Positions 17,211 through 25,464 of a stretch of 64,000 nucleotides of DNA are shown piece after piece. Position numbers and translations under genes: made by a program. The stretch covers positions 62,001-126,000 of the forward strand of contig NZ_JOJL01000029.1 of assembly GCF_000721705.1 (NCBI RefSeq), written 5' to 3'. Numbering within the stretch: the first letter of the stretch is position 1; each line of letters begins with the position of its first letter. The DNA is from Actinoplanes subtropicus (GTDB lineage: Bacteria > Actinomycetota > Actinomycetes > Mycobacteriales > Micromonosporaceae). Under the pieces are notes generated by a model that ran no database searches, was not told the DNA's origin, and saw nothing but the letters and a program-made list of their open reading frames with translations.

Positions 17211-20200
17211 ATGCCGCGCGATCGTCGCGCTGCGCAGCCGTGGCCTTCCCCGAGTCCGGAGCGTGCCGATTTCGCCGAGCCCGAGCCGAAATGGCAGTCG
17301 TTGACCGACACGGGCAGCATGGAGCCCAGCCCCGAGGCCCTCGCCTGGCAGCGCCGCGCCGACGCCTGGGCGCAGCAGTCCGAGCCCGGCGAGCAGGCGG
17401 TCGAGCCGGCCAACCGCTGGTCCGAGGTGGCTTCGACCGGCCGCACGACCTTCCCGGCCGACGGCATGGGCTGGCGCACCGAGACGGCCGAGTGGCGGGC
17501 GACCGGCGCGCGCTGGCGGCAGACCACCGAGTGGCGCTCGACGACCGGCTCGCACGGCTGGCGCTCCACCACCGAGGCCTGGCAGTCCGGCGGCGCCAAC
17601 CAGTACAACGAGCCCGCCGAGACGCCCAGCTCGCAGCCGGCGATCTCGAGCACCGCGTGGTCCGCCGACCCGCCCGCCGAGGAGGCGCGCCCGGCCTGGC
17701 AGCAGTTCACCAGCCAGGCGCGGCCCTGGGAGCAGCCGCAACAGCAGTCCACGCCCAGCTGGCAGCAGCCTTCGCCGCGTACGCCCGCGGAAAGCCCCTC
17801 GTCCTGGCAGCAGCTGGTCGGCGACACCCCGGCCGAGCGCCCGTCCTGGCAGCGAGACGCGATCGACGGCACCGCCACCTGGAACGATTCGGGTTCGTCC
17901 GGCGCCACCAAGGACCCGTCCTCCATGTCCAGCTGGCTGCGTATGGAGGATCCGGCCGAGACGCCGAGCTGGCAGACCCCGCGCGACGACGGCCGTCATC
18001 TCGTGCGCGAGGACGACCGCGCCGCCTGGCGCCGCGATGCGGAGCTGGGTGCTGGGTCACCGCCCGTCGGCCGCCGCCGGGCTCCCGAGGGGGGCAGTTC
18101 AAAACCTTCCGGGGGTACGGGTTGGGCCACCCGTTCCGACTCCGACAATTGGGCCGGGCACACCGACACGGGCAACATCCCGCTCTACCCCGACCCGGCC
18201 ACCCCGAGCACCCCCACGTGGGCCGGCGCCGACCCGGCGAGCCGCCCCGACGCGTCCACCGGCCGCCGTGTGCTGCCGACCAGCTCGTTCGAGGGCGCCG
18301 GAACGGCCTACGACGACCCGACCCGCGGCCGGGGTTACGACCCGACCCGCAGCGCGGGCTACGACGCCCCCGCCAGCGGCGCCGGCTATGAACCCAGCCG
18401 TGGCGCGGGCTACGATCCTGGCCGTGGCGCAGGCTACGACCCCGGCCGTGGCGCGGGCTACGACGATCCGGGCCGGCGGTCGACCTACGGCGAGCCCACC
18501 CGACGCAGCCGGCACGCGGATTCCGACGCTGATCAGCCCGGTCGCCCGGTCGGTGGCGCCGCGTCGGCCCCGATGCCGCTCAGCTACGACACCCGCCCCG
18601 GTGGCAGCCAGGACACCCGCCTCGGTGGCGGCTACGACGCCCGGCCGGGTGGCAGCCACGCGGCCGAGTCCGCCCCCGGCCCGCGCCGAGGCCGCTATGC
18701 CGACGAGGCCCCGCCGGTCGAGGTCCCGCGCGGCTACCCGGGCGACACCCCGCCCGGTTCCGGCTTCGGTCGCGGCGCGAGCCCCGGCTACGGCACCGAG
18801 CCGCCACCGGCCGCCCCCACCTCCAGCTACGGCCGCGGCGCCGGCCTAGCCGAGCCCCCGCCCGCCGCGCCGACCTCCAGCTACGGCCGCGGCGCCGGCC
18901 TGGCCGAGCCGCCACCCGCCGCGCCGACCACCGGTTTCGGCCGTGGCGCGGCCGCTTACCCGGTCGACCCGCAGCCGAGCGGCGGCTTCGGGCGTGGGTC
19001 GGGCGTGGCCGAGCCGCCGCCCGCGGCTCCGACCAGCAGCTTCGGCCGTGGCGCGGCCCCCGCCTACGGCACCGAGCCGCCCCCGGCCGCCCCCACCTCG
19101 AGCTACGGCCGCGGTGCCGGCTTGGCCGAGCCGCCGCCTGGCAGCTTCGGCCGCGGCGCCGGCACCGCCGAGCCCCCATCCGACAATTACGGTCCCGGCC
19201 CGGCCGAGCCGCCGTCCGGCAGTTACGGTCGCGGCGCCGGCCTGGCCGAGCCCCCCTCCGCCGCCCCGACCACCGGTTATGGGCGTGGCGCGGGCCCGGA
19301 CTATCCGGCCGATCAGCGACCGGCCGGCGGCGGTCGCCGGCGCGGCGCGGCCGACGCCGAGGGTGGTGCCCGCAGCGCGCCCGGCGGCCGGCGGTCCCGC
19401 GCCGAGCAGCCGCCGGCTCCGCCCGCCCGCGGCGGCAAGGCCAGGTACAACGAGACGCACAGCGACGACTGGCGCGAGCAGACCGGCTCGTGGGTGGCCG
19501 AGCCGGACACCAGCAGTTGGGTTCGCGATCCCGACACCGGCCAGTGGAGCCGCTCCGAGGACGACCCGCGCGTGCTGGCCTGGCGCGAGGAGGCGGCCCG
19601 CCGCGAGTCGATGAGCGACGGCAAACCGCCGCAGCGCCGCGAGCTGCCCGCCGGCCCGGCCCGGCCCGAGCCGCCGGTCGACGACTGGCGTAGCCCGCGC
19701 GACGATGCCGGCCCGGCCAGTTCCCCGCGGAGCGCCATGCCGGCCGCGCCCCGCAGCAGCATGCCGTCGAGCGCCCCGCGCAGCGCCACGCCGTACGGTA
19801 ATCCGCCCGACGACGAGCCCACGTACCCGAACGGCGTCCGAGGCGGCGGCTCCTACGGCAGCCCCCGTCGCGAGCTGCCCAGCGGCCGCCGGCCCGACGA
19901 CGCCGGCTACGGCGCCGCCCCAGCCGGCGGCCCCTCCTACGGCGGCGGCCCGGCCAACGGCGGCGGCACCTACGGCAGCCCGCGTCGCGAGCTCCAGGGC
20001 GGACGCCGGCCCGACGACACCGGCTATGGCGCCGCCCCGGTCAGCGGCCCCTCCTACGGCAGCCGCCGCGTCTCCGGCAGCGCCCCGACGAGCAGCCCGA
20101 CCTACGGCAGCGCCCCGACAAGCGGCCCCAGCTACGGCGGCGGCACTTACGGCAGCGCCCCACGCAGCGGGCCGGCCTATGGCAGCGCCGCGGGCGGCGG

Positions 20201-21389
20201 GCCGGCCTACGGAAGCGGCTCGGCCAGTGCCCCGACGAGCGGCCCCGTCTACGGCAGCGCCCGCCGCGAGCTGCCCAGCGGCCGCGACTACGACGGCCCC
20301 GGCAACGCCCCGCGCAGCGGCCTGCCCTACGCCGACTCCCCGGCCGGCGGAACGACCTACGGCGGCTCGGCCGACTATCGGTCCGGCGGCCGTCGACGCG
20401 ACGATGACGACGCACCACCGCCCGGCGGTGGCCGCCGCTCGGCCGGCTATGACGAGGCGCCGAGCCAGGAAACCTGGCGCCGTACCCCCGAAACCGGTCC
20501 TTCCTGGCAGAGCCGCGCCCTTGGCGCCGCACCCGAGGCCCCGTCGTGGTCCCGCGGCGGCGATCCGGCGCAGCGTCCCCCCGCCGACGACTGGCGCCGG
20601 GAACTCGCCGAACCGGGCCAGCGACCGGCCCCCGCCGACTGGCGCAGCGACCTCGCCGAACCGGCCCAGCGTCCCGCCAACGACTGGCGTAGCGAGTTCT
20701 CCGAACCCGCCGAGAACGGCCGCGGCTCGGCCTCCTATCGCGAGGGCGGCGGCGACGATTGGCGGCGCGACCTGTCACCGGGTGGCGGCAGTCTCGCCGA
20801 GGGTGAGTCCCGGCGCTTCGGCACCTCGGATTACGTGCCCTTTCGGTCCGGCGGGGCCGCAGCCGTCCCGCGATCCTCGAACCTATCGATGACCTCCACC
20901 TCGCTGATCTCGCCGGTGCCCCGCGAGCAGCGAGATCTCCGCGATCCGATGGTTCGCCCGCAGCGTTCCGGCAATGGGTTCCAACAGGGTCAGACCGGCT
21001 CCTACGAGCGCCGCCCGGTCACCGGCGCCTTCCCCACGAGCCGGAGGAGCGACCTGCTTGATCCGGACGACGAGGAGGGTGATCAGGACTCGGGCGGCCC
21101 GCTCGCCGCGATCGGTTACACCGTCATCTGGTACGGAGTGCCGCTCGTCCTGTTCGTCGTCTACATGCTGGTGGTCAACACCGGCTCGCAGTCGCACGCT
21201 CTCGGCACTCTCGCCAAGGCGGCGCCGCAGTTCCTGATCTCGCTCGTGCTGAGCGTCGGGGTCGCCGTGGGCCTGCGCAAATTCAGCAGCTCGTGGAAGG
21301 CGATCAGCGTCGGCCTCGCCGCCGCGGTGGTCGGCGGCGGACTGGCCACAGTGCTCAGTTCCGCAATCACCGGCAACAGCTTGAGTTAG
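17211..21389 (+). CDS. Giant low-complexity, C-terminally membrane-anchored protein
   Basis: About 1392 residues, family unknown to me. Residues 1-300 carry spaced Trp motifs (PSWQ, EWR, SWQQ). The middle is Gly/Tyr/Pro/Arg-rich with repeats such as RGAGYDPG and EPPPAAPTSSYGRGAGLA. Later come SYGSPRRELPSGRRPDD units and a Trp-Arg series (DDWRRELAEPGQRP, ADWRSDLAEPAQRP, NDWRSEF). The last 100 residues hold three predicted membrane helices (IGYTVIWYGVPLVLFVVYML, FLISLVLSVGVAVGL, ISVGLAAAVVGGGLATVL). So a long disordered, probably cytoplasmic region is tethered to the membrane. Composition suggests condensate-forming potential, which is inference. The start is uncertain: ATG 17211, or GTG 17178 adding 11 residues. 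It is divergent from dnaB. Confidence 0.75.
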   Translation: MPRDRRAAQPWPSPSPERADFAEPEPKWQSLTDTGSMEPSPEALAWQRRADAWAQQSEPGEQAVEPANRWSEVASTGRTTFPADGMGWRTETAEWRATGARWRQTTEWRSTTGSHGWRSTTEAWQSGGANQYNEPAETPSSQPAISSTAWSADPPAEEARPAWQQFTSQARPWEQPQQQSTPSWQQPSPRTPAESPSSWQQLVGDTPAERPSWQRDAIDGTATWNDSGSSGATKDPSSMSSWLRMEDPAETPSWQTPRDDGRHLVREDDRAAWRRDAELGAGSPPVGRRRAPEGGSSKPSGGTGWATRSDSDNWAGHTDTGNIPLYPDPATPSTPTWAGADPASRPDASTGRRVLPTSSFEGAGTAYDDPTRGRGYDPTRSAGYDAPASGAGYEPSRGAGYDPGRGAGYDPGRGAGYDDPGRRSTYGEPTRRSRHADSDADQPGRPVGGAASAPMPLSYDTRPGGSQDTRLGGGYDARPGGSHAAESAPGPRRGRYADEAPPVEVPRGYPGDTPPGSGFGRGASPGYGTEPPPAAPTSSYGRGAGLAEPPPAAPTSSYGRGAGLAEPPPAAPTTGFGRGAAAYPVDPQPSGGFGRGSGVAEPPPAAPTSSFGRGAAPAYGTEPPPAAPTSSYGRGAGLAEPPPGSFGRGAGTAEPPSDNYGPGPAEPPSGSYGRGAGLAEPPSAAPTTGYGRGAGPDYPADQRPAGGGRRRGAADAEGGARSAPGGRRSRAEQPPAPPARGGKARYNETHSDDWREQTGSWVAEPDTSSWVRDPDTGQWSRSEDDPRVLAWREEAARRESMSDGKPPQRRELPAGPARPEPPVDDWRSPRDDAGPASSPRSAMPAAPRSSMPSSAPRSATPYGNPPDDEPTYPNGVRGGGSYGSPRRELPSGRRPDDAGYGAAPAGGPSYGGGPANGGGTYGSPRRELQGGRRPDDTGYGAAPVSGPSYGSRRVSGSAPTSSPTYGSAPTSGPSYGGGTYGSAPRSGPAYGSAAGGGPAYGSGSASAPTSGPVYGSARRELPSGRDYDGPGNAPRSGLPYADSPAGGTTYGGSADYRSGGRRRDDDDAPPPGGGRRSAGYDEAPSQETWRRTPETGPSWQSRALGAAPEAPSWSRGGDPAQRPPADDWRRELAEPGQRPAPADWRSDLAEPAQRPANDWRSEFSEPAENGRGSASYREGGGDDWRRDLSPGGGSLAEGESRRFGTSDYVPFRSGGAAAVPRSSNLSMTSTSLISPVPREQRDLRDPMVRPQRSGNGFQQGQTGSYERRPVTGAFPTSRRSDLLDPDDEEGDQDSGGPLAAIGYTVIWYGVPLVLFVVYMLVVNTGSQSHALGTLAKAAPQFLISLVLSVGVAVGLRKFSSSWKAISVGLAAAVVGGGLATVLSSAITGNSLS
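18777..19280 (+). repeat. Coding repeats of EPPxAAPT-YGRGAG type
   Basis: Six copies of EPP(P/S)AAPT, each followed by (S/T)(S/G)(Y/F)GRGA, occur in this part of the giant gene, some as near-identical direct DNA repeats of 51 bases (for example around 18850-18950). The in-frame units would allow copy-number change without loss of frame. Confidence 0.75.
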
Positions 21390-21398
21390 CTGGGGACG

Positions 21399-21483
21399 AC
21401 AAACGACACGACCGCCGTGGTCAACAGCACCCGAGTCCCCGGAAGACAAACGACGCGATCGCTGTGGTCGACGGCAGGCGAGT
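21399..21483 (+). repeat. Two 38-bp direct repeats after the giant gene
   Basis: Copies at 21399-21436 and 21446-21483 agree at 31 of 38 positions; both begin ACAAACGAC and end CGAGT. They are separated by nine bases and lie between the giant gene stop and the rplI terminator. Purpose unknown. Confidence 0.7.
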
Positions 21484-21495
21484 TCTCGAAAAGTA

Positions 21496-21529
21496 AACGG
21501 CGCGCCGGGCCGGAGCCCAGCGCGCCGTT
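21496..21529 (-). terminator. Terminator of the rpsF-ssb-rpsR-rplI operon
   Basis: Perfect 10-base arms AACGGCGCGC (21496-21505) and GCGCGCCGTT (21520-21529), with an inner GGGC/GCCC pairing. On the minus strand the stem is followed by TACTTTTC. It lies 22 bases past the rplI stop. Confidence 0.85.
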
Positions 21530-21550
21530 GACGCGTCTGAAGACGCGGCG

Positions 21551-22000
21551 TTACTTGGCGGCTACCACGTTCACCGGGAACGTTGCGGTGACCTCGGGGT
21601 GCAGCTTGACCTGGACGTTGTAGGCGCCCGTGGTCTTGATGTGCCCCGGGAGCTCGAGCCGGCGACGGTCGAGCGACGGGCCGCCGGCGGCCTTGACCGC
21701 GTCGACGATCTCGGCCGGGGTGATCGAGCCGAACAGCCGCCCGCCGTTGCCGGAACGCGCGGACAGCGTCACCTTGAGGCCGGACAGCTGCGCCTTGACC
21801 TCGTTGGCCTGGCCCAGGTCACGGATCTCGCGCGCCTCGCGGGCCCGCTTGATCACGACGACCTGCTTCTCGGCGCCCTTGCTCCACTGGATCGCGAAGC
21901 CCTGCGGCAGCAGGTAGTTACGGCCGTAGCCGTCCTTGACCTCGACGACATCGCCGGGGGTGCCGAGACCCGACACCTCCTGGGTGAGGATGATCTTCAT
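21551..22000 (-). CDS. rplI: 50S ribosomal protein L9
   Basis: A 149-residue L9 with the N-terminal rRNA-binding domain [36 protein letters not shown], the long connecting helix ([22 protein letters not shown]) and the C-terminal domain ([17 protein letters not shown]). Full family length. Last gene of the rpsF operon; its stop is followed at once by the operon terminator. Confidence 0.98.
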   Translation of the reverse strand: MKIILTQEVSGLGTPGDVVEVKDGYGRNYLLPQGFAIQWSKGAEKQVVVIKRAREAREIRDLGQANEVKAQLSGLKVTLSARSGNGGRLFGSITPAEIVDAVKAAGGPSLDRRRLELPGHIKTTGAYNVQVKLHPEVTATFPVNVVAAK

Positions 22001-22014
22001 GTCCCGGATCCTCC

Positions 22015-22254
22015 TCAGCGCGCCGTCGCCGTGTACGGCAGGAGCGCCATCTCGCGGGCGTTCTTGACCGCGCGGGCGATCTGCCGCTGCTGCTGCGAGG
22101 TCACCCCGGTCACCCGGCGAGCGCGGATCTTGCCGCGGTCGGAGATGAACTTCCGCAGCAGGGCGGTGTCCTTGTAGTCGATGTAGGTGATCCCGTCCTT
22201 GTCGAGCGGGTTCACCTTCTTCTTCGGCTTGCGCAGTGCCGCAGCCTTAGCCAT
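22015..22254 (-). CDS. rpsR: 30S ribosomal protein S18
   Basis: A 79-residue S18 with the core [27 protein letters not shown] and the Q-rich segment [24 protein letters not shown]18 binds S6 on the 30S platform, and rpsF is in the same operon. There are no cysteines, so it is the zinc-independent type. It lies 14 bases before rplI. Confidence 0.98.
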   Translation of the reverse strand: MAKAAALRKPKKKVNPLDKDGITYIDYKDTALLRKFISDRGKIRARRVTGVTSQQQRQIARAVKNAREMALLPYTATAR

Positions 22255-22308
22255 TGCTCTTACTCCTGTTGTGATCCTCGCCGGCGGCGCACCACCGGCG
22301 GCTAAAAG

Positions 22309-22860
22309 CTAGAAGGGAGGCTCGTCGTCGAACGAGGAGCTGTTGCCGCCGCCGGAGCGGCCGCCCTGGGCCGGAGCCGCCGTCGCCCACGGGTCGTCGA
22401 AGTTGCCTCCGCCGCCACCGCCGCTGGGCTGCCGGTTGCCGCCGCCACCACCGTTGGAGGCGCCGAAACCGCCGCCCCCACCGCCACCGCCGGAGCGGCT
22501 CATCCGCTGCACCTTTGCCGTGGCGTACCGCAGCGACGGGCCGATCTCGTCGACCTCGAGCTCGTAGACGGTGCGCTTCTCTCCCTCGCGGGTCTCGTAA
22601 GACCGCTGGCGCAGCCGGCCCTGCACGATCACCCGGGCGCCACGCTGCAGCGACTCGGCGACGTGCTCGGCGGCGTCACGCCAGATGTTGCACGCAAGGA
22701 ACAGTGGCTCGCCGTCTTTCCACTCGCCCGACTGCCGGTCCAGAGTGCGCGGCGTGGACGCGATGCGGAACTTGGCAACCGCCGCACCCGACGGGGTGAA
22801 GCGCAGCTCGGGATCGTCGGTGAGGTTACCGACGACCGTGATAACGGTTTCTCCTGCCAT
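22309..22860 (-). CDS. ssb: Single-stranded DNA-binding protein
   Basis: A 183-residue SSB. The OB fold spans residues 1-112 ([59 protein letters not shown]). A Gly/Asn-rich flexible linker with polyglycine runs follows, ending in the acidic tip DDEPPF that recruits replication partners. Its position between rpsF and rpsR is the conserved one for the main replicative SSB. Confidence 0.98.
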   Translation of the reverse strand: MAGETVITVVGNLTDDPELRFTPSGAAVAKFRIASTPRTLDRQSGEWKDGEPLFLACNIWRDAAEHVAESLQRGARVIVQGRLRQRSYETREGEKRTVYELEVDEIGPSLRYATAKVQRMSRSGGGGGGGGFGASNGGGGGNRQPSGGGGGGNFDDPWATAAPAQGGRSGGGNSSSFDDEPPF

Positions 22861-22926
22861 GATCTACTCCTCGCCGCTGTTCTCGTTCGTAGGAGGGTCG
22901 CAGAACCCCCTGACAAAAACGAGGGA

Positions 22927-23217
22927 TCAGCGGGTCTCGGGCCGGATGACCTTGGTACGCAGGATGGACTCGTTGAGCCGCAGCTGACGGTCCAACTCGG
23001 CGACGGCCTCGGGGGTCGCCTGAAGGTCGACGACGGCGTAGATACCCTCGGCCTTCTTCTTGATCTCGAACGAGAGCCGGCGACGGCCCCACACATCGAG
23101 CTTCTCCACCGAGCCACCCGCGGTCCTGATCACGTTCAGGTACTGGTCGAGCGACGGGGCGACGGTGCGCTCCTCGAGCGAAGGGTCGAGGATCACCATG
23201 AGTTCGTAATGACGCAA
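22927..23217 (-). CDS. rpsF: 30S ribosomal protein S6, TTG start
   Basis: A 96-residue S6: [18 protein letters not shown] at the start and [35 protein letters not shown] at the end. The start must be the TTG at 23217, because AGGAGGTGAGAACGTC precedes it and the family begins MRHYE at this point; the longer 136-codon frame would add 40 unrelated residues. First gene of rpsF-ssb-rpsR-rplI. A leader with two hairpins lies upstream. Confidence 0.96.
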   Translation of the reverse strand: MRHYELMVILDPSLEERTVAPSLDQYLNVIRTAGGSVEKLDVWGRRRLSFEIKKKAEGIYAVVDLQATPEAVAELDRQLRLNESILRTKVIRPETR

Positions 23218-23245
23218 GACGTTCTCACCTCCTGTGGGCTGAGCG

Positions 23246-23316
23246 GCCACGGTCTCTCCGTGGCAGGAGGTCTTGTGTCGATCGCAGACAAAGACCGTGG
23301 GTATACGCCCACGGTC
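23246..23316 (-). promoter_or_regulatory. rpsF leader with two CCGTGG hairpins
   Basis: On the minus strand the leader first forms a 9-bp stem (arms 23308-23316 and 23293-23301, 6-base loop) followed by TTTGTCT, then a 7-bp stem (arms 23258-23264 and 23246-23252, 5-base loop) just before the rpsF ribosome binding site. Both stems contain CCGTGG/CCACGG. rpsF leaders in many bacteria carry an S6:S18 autoregulatory RNA with a CCG element; this could be a variant, or an attenuator. Assignment tentative. Confidence 0.45.
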
Positions 23317-23381
23317 GTCACACTGCGAACCGAGCAAGCATACCCACCCGTCTCGACCTGCCCAAATCCGGCCGGCAACAC

Positions 23382-23417
23382 GAAAGAGGACCCCGTCGGC
23401 GGACGAGGTCCTCTTTC
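23382..23417. terminator. Bidirectional terminator with 11-bp arms
   Basis: GAAAGAGGACC (23382-23392) pairs perfectly with GGTCCTCTTTC (23407-23417) around a 14-base loop, giving T-rich ends on both strands. It ends the minus-strand gene whose stop is at 23530 and insulates the rpsF promoter. With the hairpins before rpsF it fills the 312-base gap, in which no gene is seen. Confidence 0.8.
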
Positions 23418-23529
23418 ATTCGGGAGCCGCGGGGCGTCCGTTCCGCTTTCGCTGGGTGGGACCTGGGGAGGAACGACCACACCGATGAGGTTGGACGCGG
23501 CCGCCCCGCGGAGCTTGATGACAGCTAGC

Positions 23530-24525
23530 TTACGCCACTTTTGCCCGATTTGCACGTTGCGACACGATAGCCCGAATTGCCGCGGCGCCCACTCCCATCA
23601 CGCACACCGCTGCGATCAGCGCCAGCAGTCCGATCGGCCCGCTCGCCCGGATCGGTTCCATCGAGGCCACCGGCTCCGCCGCCGCGATCTCGGCGGGTGG
23701 TGCCGCCGGTGCCGCGGGCGAGGTCGTCTGCATGGCCTGGCTCAGATCCAGCGTGCGTACGCCGGGGATAAGTGCCTTGCGGTCGCCCGGTGGCATGCCC
23801 GCGTACGCGGGAACCCGGCCGTCCGGCGTACCGGATGATTTGACCCGGACCCGTGTCGCGCCGCCACCCTGCGGCATCCCCTGGGCGGCGGAAGCCGCCG
23901 CCTGCGTCGCGGCCGAACCGCGCAGCGTAGCCGGCGCCCGCACCCCCGCCTGGCTCGTCGCCGGCGCGAGCCGGGACGGCCGGGCCACCGCCGACGCCGA
24001 GTCCGGCAGGGCACTGCCCGGCGCGGTACCGGACGGCGAGCTCGTCCCCGCGGCCGCCATGGCCGACCCGCTCGCCCCGCCCCCGGAGGGCGCCGGCATC
24101 GGGTCGGGCATCTGGGCCGGCGCCGAGGGGGTGGCCGTGACCAGCACCGGCGTCGCGTCGTCGCCGAGCGGGCAGTTCGGTTTGAGCAGCACCGACGTCG
24201 TGCCCCGGCGGAACACCACCTCGGTCGCCGAGTCGTCCGGCACCGTGCCCTTGGTGTCCCGGCCGAGCCGCAGCTGCGCGCTGTACCCGGTCTGGTTGAT
24301 CAGCCGGACCGTACTGTCGGCCGGCACCACCATGCTCTCGATATCCGGCGTGGAGTGGCAGGAAAGTCCCAGCACACCGCCGCCGGAGAAGGTCACTTGC
24401 CGGCCGCCCTCGTTCGACGGGCTCAGCTGTTCGGCACTCGCCGACCCGTTTGTGAGCAGCGGCGCGCCGAATATCAGACCGCCGAGCACGAACGCCGTGA
24501 TCCGGTAGCGGAACTGCCGCGACAT
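23530..24525 (-). CDS. Secreted, C-terminally anchored cell-surface protein
   Basis: 331 residues. The N-terminal signal peptide is FRYRITAFVLGGLIFGAPLL ending at SASA. A mature beta-rich domain of about 100 residues follows, with two cysteines (LGLSCHSTPDIESMVVPADS ... LLKPNCPLGDD), then about 130 residues of Pro/Ala/Ser/Gly-rich stalk and a C-terminal helix (IGLLALIAAVCVMGVGAAAIRAI) with basic tail RANRAKVA. No LPxTG motif is present, so the C-terminal helix anchors it. The beta domain loosely resembles a cupredoxin-like fold but lacks copper ligands that I can recognise. The start is the ATG at 24525, with GGGAG upstream; the longer frame has no signal peptide at its start. Confidence 0.8.
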   Translation of the reverse strand: MSRQFRYRITAFVLGGLIFGAPLLTNGSASAEQLSPSNEGGRQVTFSGGGVLGLSCHSTPDIESMVVPADSTVRLINQTGYSAQLRLGRDTKGTVPDDSATEVVFRRGTTSVLLKPNCPLGDDATPVLVTATPSAPAQMPDPMPAPSGGGASGSAMAAAGTSSPSGTAPGSALPDSASAVARPSRLAPATSQAGVRAPATLRGSAATQAAASAAQGMPQGGGATRVRVKSSGTPDGRVPAYAGMPPGDRKALIPGVRTLDLSQAMQTTSPAAPAAPPAEIAAAEPVASMEPIRASGPIGLLALIAAVCVMGVGAAAIRAIVSQRANRAKVA

Positions 24526-24631
24526 GCACCATCTCCCAGTCCGTGAACAAGCCTCGATTGGGGCTAACGAGGTCCGCCGGGGCACGGTGACGCGCGCGGA
24601 AAGCGTCGGACCCTCGTCGTAGGCTCGACCC

Positions 24632-25408
24632 ATGCGCATCGGAGCCCATGTCGATCCCACCGACCCCCTGGACGCGGCACGTGACCGCGGGGCCGACGCC
24701 GTGCAGTTCTTCCTGACCGACCCGCAGGGTTACAAAACGCCCAAACCACGGGAGGATGCCGCCGCCCTGCGCGAGTCCGAGGTGGACATCTACATCCACG
24801 CGCCGTACATCGTGAATGTCGCCTCACCGAACAACCGGATTCGCATCCCCAGCCGCAAGCTGCTGATGGCGCACGCCAGGGCGGCGGCCGAGCTGGGCGC
24901 GAAAGGCCTGATCGTGCACGGCGGCCACGTCGGCAAGGACGCCGACCTCGCCGCCGGCTTCGAGAATTGGCGCAAGGCGTTCGAGTATGCGGAGGCCGAC
25001 GGCGGGCTGCCGCTGCCCATCCTGATCGAGAACACGGCCGGCGGCGACAACGCGTGTGCCCGCCGCTTCGACGATCTGGCCCGGCTGTGGGACGCCGTGG
25101 CCGGCTTCGGCGCCGGCTTCTGCCTGGATACCTGTCACGCCTTCGCGGGCGGCGAAGACCTGGTCGGCATCGTCGATCGGGTCAAGGCGATCACCGGCCG
25201 GATCGACCTGATTCACGCGAACGACTCGAAAGGCGGCTTCGACTCGGGTCAGGACAGGCACGACAACCTAGGGAATGGCAAGATCGACCCGGAGTTGGTG
25301 GTGGCCGCGCTCCGGGCCGCCGGCGCTCCGGCCGTCGTCGAGACGCCCGGCGGCGTCGAGGGCCAGGCCGCCGACATCGCGCTCCTGCGGGAGCGGGCGG
25401 GCCGCTGA
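24632..25408 (+). CDS. nfo: Endonuclease IV (AP endonuclease family 2)
   Basis: A 258-residue TIM-barrel nuclease starting [16 protein letters not shown]. The trinuclear zinc ligands are in place: [43 protein letters not shown] and VETPG. It incises DNA 5' to abasic sites in base excision repair. It is somewhat shorter than the E. coli enzyme, as usual for actinobacterial members. It is divergent from the surface protein gene, with 106 bases between the starts. Confidence 0.93.
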   Translation: MRIGAHVDPTDPLDAARDRGADAVQFFLTDPQGYKTPKPREDAAALRESEVDIYIHAPYIVNVASPNNRIRIPSRKLLMAHARAAAELGAKGLIVHGGHVGKDADLAAGFENWRKAFEYAEADGGLPLPILIENTAGGDNACARRFDDLARLWDAVAGFGAGFCLDTCHAFAGGEDLVGIVDRVKAITGRIDLIHANDSKGGFDSGQDRHDNLGNGKIDPELVVAALRAAGAPAVVETPGGVEGQAADIALLRERAGR

Positions 25409-25464
25409 CGGCTCGATCCGAGCCAGCCGGGCCGAGCCAGCCGGTTACTGGGGGAGAGAAGACC

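Noticed and set aside
23218..23337. 40-residue N-terminal extension of S6
   Set aside because: S6 begins at MRHYE-like sequence and a strong ribosome binding site precedes the TTG at 23217; the upstream part is the leader.
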